Below, piece after piece: positions 59,521-64,000 of a stretch of DNA of 64,000 bases; position 1 is the stretch's first letter, and each line of letters begins with the position of its first letter. Location: positions 620,001 to 684,000 of the forward strand of contig CP071493.1 in the NCBI GenBank assembly GCA_017354895.1. The letters are read 5' to 3'. The stretch is from Podospora comata. Its lineage: Eukaryota; Ascomycota; Sordariomycetes; Sordariales; Podosporaceae. The position numbers were made by a program, and so were the translations under genes. The notes beneath the pieces were generated by a model. The model had not been told where the DNA came from and searched no databases. It saw only the letters and a program-made list of their open reading frames with translations.

Positions 59521-60643
59521 GTAGTCTGATTCCAGGTCGTTCACGAGGAAGAGAGGAAGAAGGGAGCTGTTCGGTAAGTGTGGCTATGTCTTTAAAGGAT
59601 CAGAGAACAGCAAAAAAAATAAGGTGAGAAGCAAAAAAAGAAGAAAAAAAAAGAAATATGGGGGCAATTTCTTGGTCAACTTTTTCACCGTCCGAGGGCA
59701 TCATCAGGGTCATCTGGAAGGTTTTACAGCAAATTTAGCATTTTCCTGGTGTGCATAAGGGGGTTTATATCCGGACAGCAAAAGGGCATGGACTCAAGAT
59801 TTCAGAGTTGGGGGGAGGGTGAGGGGGAGTCATCAGACATCAGCACGCATTTGAGATTTCGAGCGAGGAGTTAGCAGGTTTATGGCGGTGGTTTGGGGCA
59901 TGGCGTTAACAGATACAAGGAAAACGGCACGATTGATGATGGACGGCAGGGAATTATGAGGATTATGAGGATAATGAGGACTGGGGGGGAGCTGGATCCC
60001 AGGGAGATAGCCAAGAAAGAGCCTGGGTTTGTTTTTTTACCTTGTTGTGTGATTCTTGAGTGAAACCTGTGTGCATGCAACTCAAAGTGATTGAAGCCTT
60101 GCATTGAACTCACAGATTCGTGATGATGCTGCAATAGGTATGTTGCGGGAAGGGGGTAATATTTGCACATGGAGATGAAAAGAACCTCAAAAGTGCAACC
60201 CTGACCAAAGTTCCACAACATCCTGCTTGACGTAATGACTCAATCAGCGACACCACTCACTCGTTATTCCAGGCCTATCTACCATGTCAAATACCACCCC
60301 TTCGGTTCAGTATTTTACTGCCTTCAACAAATTCAGCTAGCTGGTCAAGTATTCACGGGATAAATCATGAATACTCACCCCTTAACAGACACCGTCACGT
60401 CACGGATGAACATAGACAAAGCTCTAGACAGCAGTTAAGCATCCTCCCTGCCTGAATACACCCCTTGTATAATTGCCAACACCGCTACTCATAAAGCCAC
60501 AGCGCTATTCCCTACAGAAAACAAAATAAACTTCCCGGTCCAAGCAATATCTCTCAACCCCCCGCCTTTAGGGCTTCTTCCCTCTCTCGAACTTCTTCCC
60601 TCTCTTAATGGTCTTCTTCAAGCGATATTTGTATCCCTAACTG
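59521..60643. other. Convergent 3' region, F-box-like gene / amidase-like gene
   Basis: 1.1 kb between converging stop codons. An A-rich stretch at 59610-59660 and G-rich tracts at 59810-59990 are the only features. Short ORFs are unsupported. Confidence 0.5.
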
Positions 60644-62838
60644 CTAATCATCTTCGGGCGAACCCTCGCTCTCAGATCCATCCAATTCTCCAGGCGGCGG
60701 ACTTTTGTCACCACCTTTCTCACTCGATGCCTCCTCATCTCCATCCGAATCAGACGCTTTAAAAAATTGCCAGGTCTCCTTTGCCTGAGGTAGAGCATCC
60801 TTTCCAACCTCCACCTCAACCTGCAACTTATTTCCCTCCATGATATTGGTCACAAAGTCAAGAAGTTCCAAATCCGTGTTTCTTCGACTCATCATTGAAA
60901 TGCAAAGGGGTAGCGCTTCTGTAGCGCGACTGATAGCGGAAGAGAAGGATATTTTCCCCACTGGCAGAATCACCTGAGGGCGTTCCAGAATGGCAGCCAG
61001 GGTGTCGTCCCAGTTTGTCATACGGTGAGCTGTCGGAGCGTAGCTGCTGGGAGAATAGACGCGTGACCTTGGACGTTGGCCTGCCACTGTTGGCAGCAGT
61101 ACAATCGGCTCTTCAAGAGACTCCATCGATTTATCAAACCACTCTGCAAAGTCTCTTATCCGAGCATAGCAGTTTTCCGGGTCCTCGTTTGAAAGATTAT
61201 CCACTTCCCGCCTAGACGCGTTCCCAAGAGTTAGCTACGGTCTGAGATGCAATCGGACATGAATAGATTCATAAATAAACTTGACAAGGATATTGGAAAA
61301 TTATCGCGGGCCTCTTACCAGACGGATTCAACTGCATCATCCCAATAAAGCCTGAGTAGATCTCTCGTCTCGGCGGATGGATTCTTATAAGCATAGTCAT
61401 CCATAGACTCGTAGTATCTCTGGCCAAAATCATGACAGTAGGCCTTCCATGCGCAGTCTTCCATGTAGGTATGAAGCGGATCCTGAGACGGGGCCTTTGG
61501 TGGTGATCGCGTTGCCCAACTTGTTTCCATGTCAAATTCCTCTGTTGGTATGTCGACGAGATTCGCTAAGTGGAGAGATAATTCAAGATTTGGTCTCGAA
61601 AACCTGTGGCCCAGGTAAACGATGTTTGTTGGCGGTGTGGAGGAGTTCTTGTGTGTTGACGCGGTTTCGATTCTACTGATGGATGCTTCTGCAGCTTGTT
61701 GGACCGATTTCAGAGATCGTGACATGAAGGCAATGGCGCTCAGTCGCATGGAGGGCATATCCGTTTCAGCGAGAAGTACACCGGAAGAGCTAAGACGAAG
61801 GGCGAAAAGCCCATACCATTCAGCTGTTTCCATGAAGCCACCAAGGGTGTCGATTCCAACCGCGCAATCAATCCACTTGTAGCCAGCCAGCGCCGAGCCA
61901 GCACCGGGCGAGCTTCCCAATGCCTCTTGATAGCCGTCTGCACGGGGATTCTTTGGGCTAGAAACGTCGACCCAGGCCGAGTGTAAAATGCCAAACTGCG
62001 ATACTTTGGTTTTGCCGACCATTATGGCTCCCAACCCGATCAAGTGTTTGATGAGGTGGCACGTTTTTGAGGAGGGGGGATAGAAGGACGTCCATGATTC
62101 ACTTGATAACGTAGTCTTTACTCCCTCCACTGGAAAAAAATCGTCGACAACAAATCGCATACCGGCCAGGGGCTTCTCGGGCGAAGGATCGGAGTAGTAT
62201 AGTCGGCTGGGCACGGCTATGGCTTTGTGAAGTCCATCTTGAGACAAAGCAGTGACAGGACCAAATGCACTAGTTGAACACCTCATGTCAGCCAAATGCT
62301 CTTGCCATATCGACAGATGGACCTAGGAAACTAGGGGAACTAGATACCTATTCTCAGCTTGGTGAAGACTTTTTGGAAAGACACCAAAGTTGAAGGCACG
62401 GAGGCTATCAGGATAGAGCCTCCAGGCTTGATGGAGCCCTTCGTTGTATAAGAAGTAGGGCCCCGGTCTCACCGGATGTTCCGAGTCTTCAAGGATCAAG
62501 CCGTGCACCACATGTAGTGGGAACTTGTTGTCCGCGCCAGCTTTGGCGTCAACTGTTGGGTCCTGGTGGTCAATGGTGACAATCCTGTGACCGAATCCGG
62601 TCGTGTAGACATCATCAGCCACGACAAATCTCTCGAGAGTTGAGATACATGACTCGTCGTGGTATTGTTCGAGAGTCAAGCCAGTTACAGGTACGATGTC
62701 TCGTAGCTTCGATGCGTTTCCGACACGTCCCAGTCTTTGTGGATGAACAAAGTACTGAACATTGTCGACGGTGGTGAAGATCTGACGCTCGAGGTGTCGG
62801 TCCAATGGCGGAGACTGCTTCCTGTCCGGGGCGGCCAT
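60644..62838 (-). CDS. Amidase-signature-like protein, probably catalytically inactive
   Basis: Three exons: 62838-62348, 62269-61319 and 61211-60644, giving 669 aa. Introns (78 and 107 nt) start GTATCT and GTAAGA; both split codons in phase 2. The ATG (MAAPDRK) is the first true in-frame start. Residues 1-165 match the N-terminal region found in many fungal amidase-family proteins, ending FPLHVVHGLILEDSE and GPYFLYNEG. The amidase region begins VPSRLYYSDPSPEKPLAGMR and continues GAIMVGKTKVSQFG and NPRADGYQEALGSSPGAGSA. Against the usual signature, the catalytic Lys of the VKD motif is Asp206 (FVVDDFF) and the nucleophile Ser of GSDTGGSIR is Gly308 (GIDTLGGFM). The Arg after it is missing too. 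A later segment (KISFSSAISRATEALPLCIS) resembles the fold's C-terminal part. The tail is acidic (SDSDGDEEASSE). A pseudoenzyme or decaying gene is the best reading; splicing is consistent throughout. Confidence 0.8.
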
Positions 62839-64000
62839 GATCAGATCTCCGAGACGTGGATAAGGATGGCGGTGGCTTGTTATACTAATTGCTGTTGACA
62901 ATGGTGGACTCTACAGGTGCATGTAGAGATGAACACGATAATAGCATAAGATGAGTTCGAGTGGTGGTTGTCTGGTTGAAACGGGAGTTCAAGCGTCAGC
63001 GTGGTGGACGTCCAATCTCAGCAGGCAGCCCGCCTTCCATCTTTTGGGTTGCTCAAGGGGTGACGGCACCTTCCACATTATTCCCGCTCAACCAGGCGCG
63101 AGGAACCCTCTTTCCACTTTTCGCCTGCAATTTTTCGTGACCAGAGTTGCAACAAGCTTTCCTACTTGTGTCTTGGACAGACATGATGTTGTGGGAAGCC
63201 GCCGGCCTTGCTCCCGGATGACAAGCCATCTTTACCTTGAACAAGGAGAACCTCCAAACCTCTCGAGACAGGGTTAGGGAAAGTTCCCCATCACCTACAT
63301 CATCTTCCGTCTTTCCTTTTCGGTCCCTGTGACAACAATAAACTCCGAACTCTGGGCCGTAGCTCATGGTTACCACAAGATGGTCGGACTTAAGCTTAAT
63401 TGTACCTACATCTCCCGCGAGATCGGTTGGCTTGTGTCTACAAGGGACATACTCGGCGCTCGTCATTCTAGATGGGGTTTATCAATGGTATCTCCAGAGC
63501 TGGGCCTACTACTGACCAGAGCCATGTCAATCCACCAAAGAAGAGATGGCATCTTTGGGCGTAGTTCCAATCGTACCTCTAGGAGCCTTCAGTATGGGAT
63601 CTTACATCCAGACAACCACCTATTGGTCCCCGCATCGTGGCCGCGAATGTAACCGACGTCACGAAAATGAAACTCTCCGGCTTGAGTTCGGGAACTTCTG
63701 CATTTCCAGCCATACATACAGACGCCACCTGCCAGCCTCGCCTATCACTACACCGAACATCATCCTTCCACAGCACAATCCAGCACATGGACGCTTCCCG
63801 TGTTGTGTCTCATGCCCCGGAATATGCCCCAAAAGATCACCCAACTGGCCTCTCTATTGTCACATATTTCATTTCGATCCCGCCTCTCGCCAACACAGTT
63901 AACTCCGGTCCACGATGTCCATCAGAGGATCGGCTGCAACACAACATGTGGCACAGTGTACAGACAAAAAAGAAGCAAATATTGAAACCAAGAACATGTG
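62839..64000. other. Right-edge region, no gene recognised
   Basis: 1.2 kb upstream of the amidase-like gene. It should contain that gene's promoter. Short ORFs on both strands overlap and lack domains. The 3' or 5' end of a gene beyond the right edge cannot be excluded. Confidence 0.45.

Overview
The window is nuclear DNA of a filamentous ascomycete, most likely a Sordariomycete close to the Sordariales. Genes are interrupted by short spliceosomal introns (mostly 50-110 nt, GTRWGT donors, CTAAC-type branch sites just before the acceptor). Families include fungal kexin, Snx4, a hybrid histidine kinase, GH79 and a Clr5-domain protein. One AT-rich block of about 1.5 kb looks like a repeat destroyed by RIP. 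There is no rDNA, plasmid, phage or CRISPR feature. The species assignment is inference from style and gene content, not from a marker gene.

Layout, left to right. 1-2375 (-): Clr5/AT-hook nuclear protein, cut by the left edge. 2968-4815 (-): PP4 regulatory subunit 2 (PPP4R2). 5637-7145 (+): sorting nexin Snx4/Atg24. 7584-10282 (-): kexin. 12368-17840 (+): large PhoD-like metallophosphatase. 20218-22731 (-): disordered conserved hypothetical. 22732-30259: gene-poor, with one candidate small gene. 30260-32018 (-): secreted GH79 beta-glucuronidase-type glycosidase. 33210-34845 (+): succinate-semialdehyde dehydrogenase. 35212-36242 (-): four-TM membrane protein. 39463-44136 (+): PAS/GAF hybrid histidine kinase. 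45797-47688 (-): PH-domain (Meu6-like) protein with a long PAE-rich tail. 47689-56383: gene-free, holding the AT-rich island and a 360-bp inverted-repeat element. 56384-59520 (+): unknown protein with an F-box-like segment and paired CxxC motifs. 60644-62838 (-): amidase-fold protein whose catalytic residues look lost. 62839-64000: nothing recognised.

The genes are an ordinary euchromatic mixture: secretory processing (kexin), endosome/autophagy sorting (Snx4), signalling (PP4 subunit, hybrid kinase, PhoD), carbon and GABA metabolism (SSADH, GH79) and chromatin (Clr5). They do not form an obvious pathway or secondary-metabolite cluster. Several neighbours are divergent and probably share promoters (PPP4R2/Snx4; kexin/PhoD; GH79/SSADH; membrane protein/kinase).

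I found no clear new multi-gene system. The points most worth checking are the apparent pseudo-amidase, the AT-rich island with a separate TIR element about 0.9 kb beyond it, the stop-free 368-nt PhoD intron, and the last kinase intron, which separates the receiver's invariant lysine from the rest of the domain. All exon boundaries were read by eye from splice motifs and reading-frame phase.
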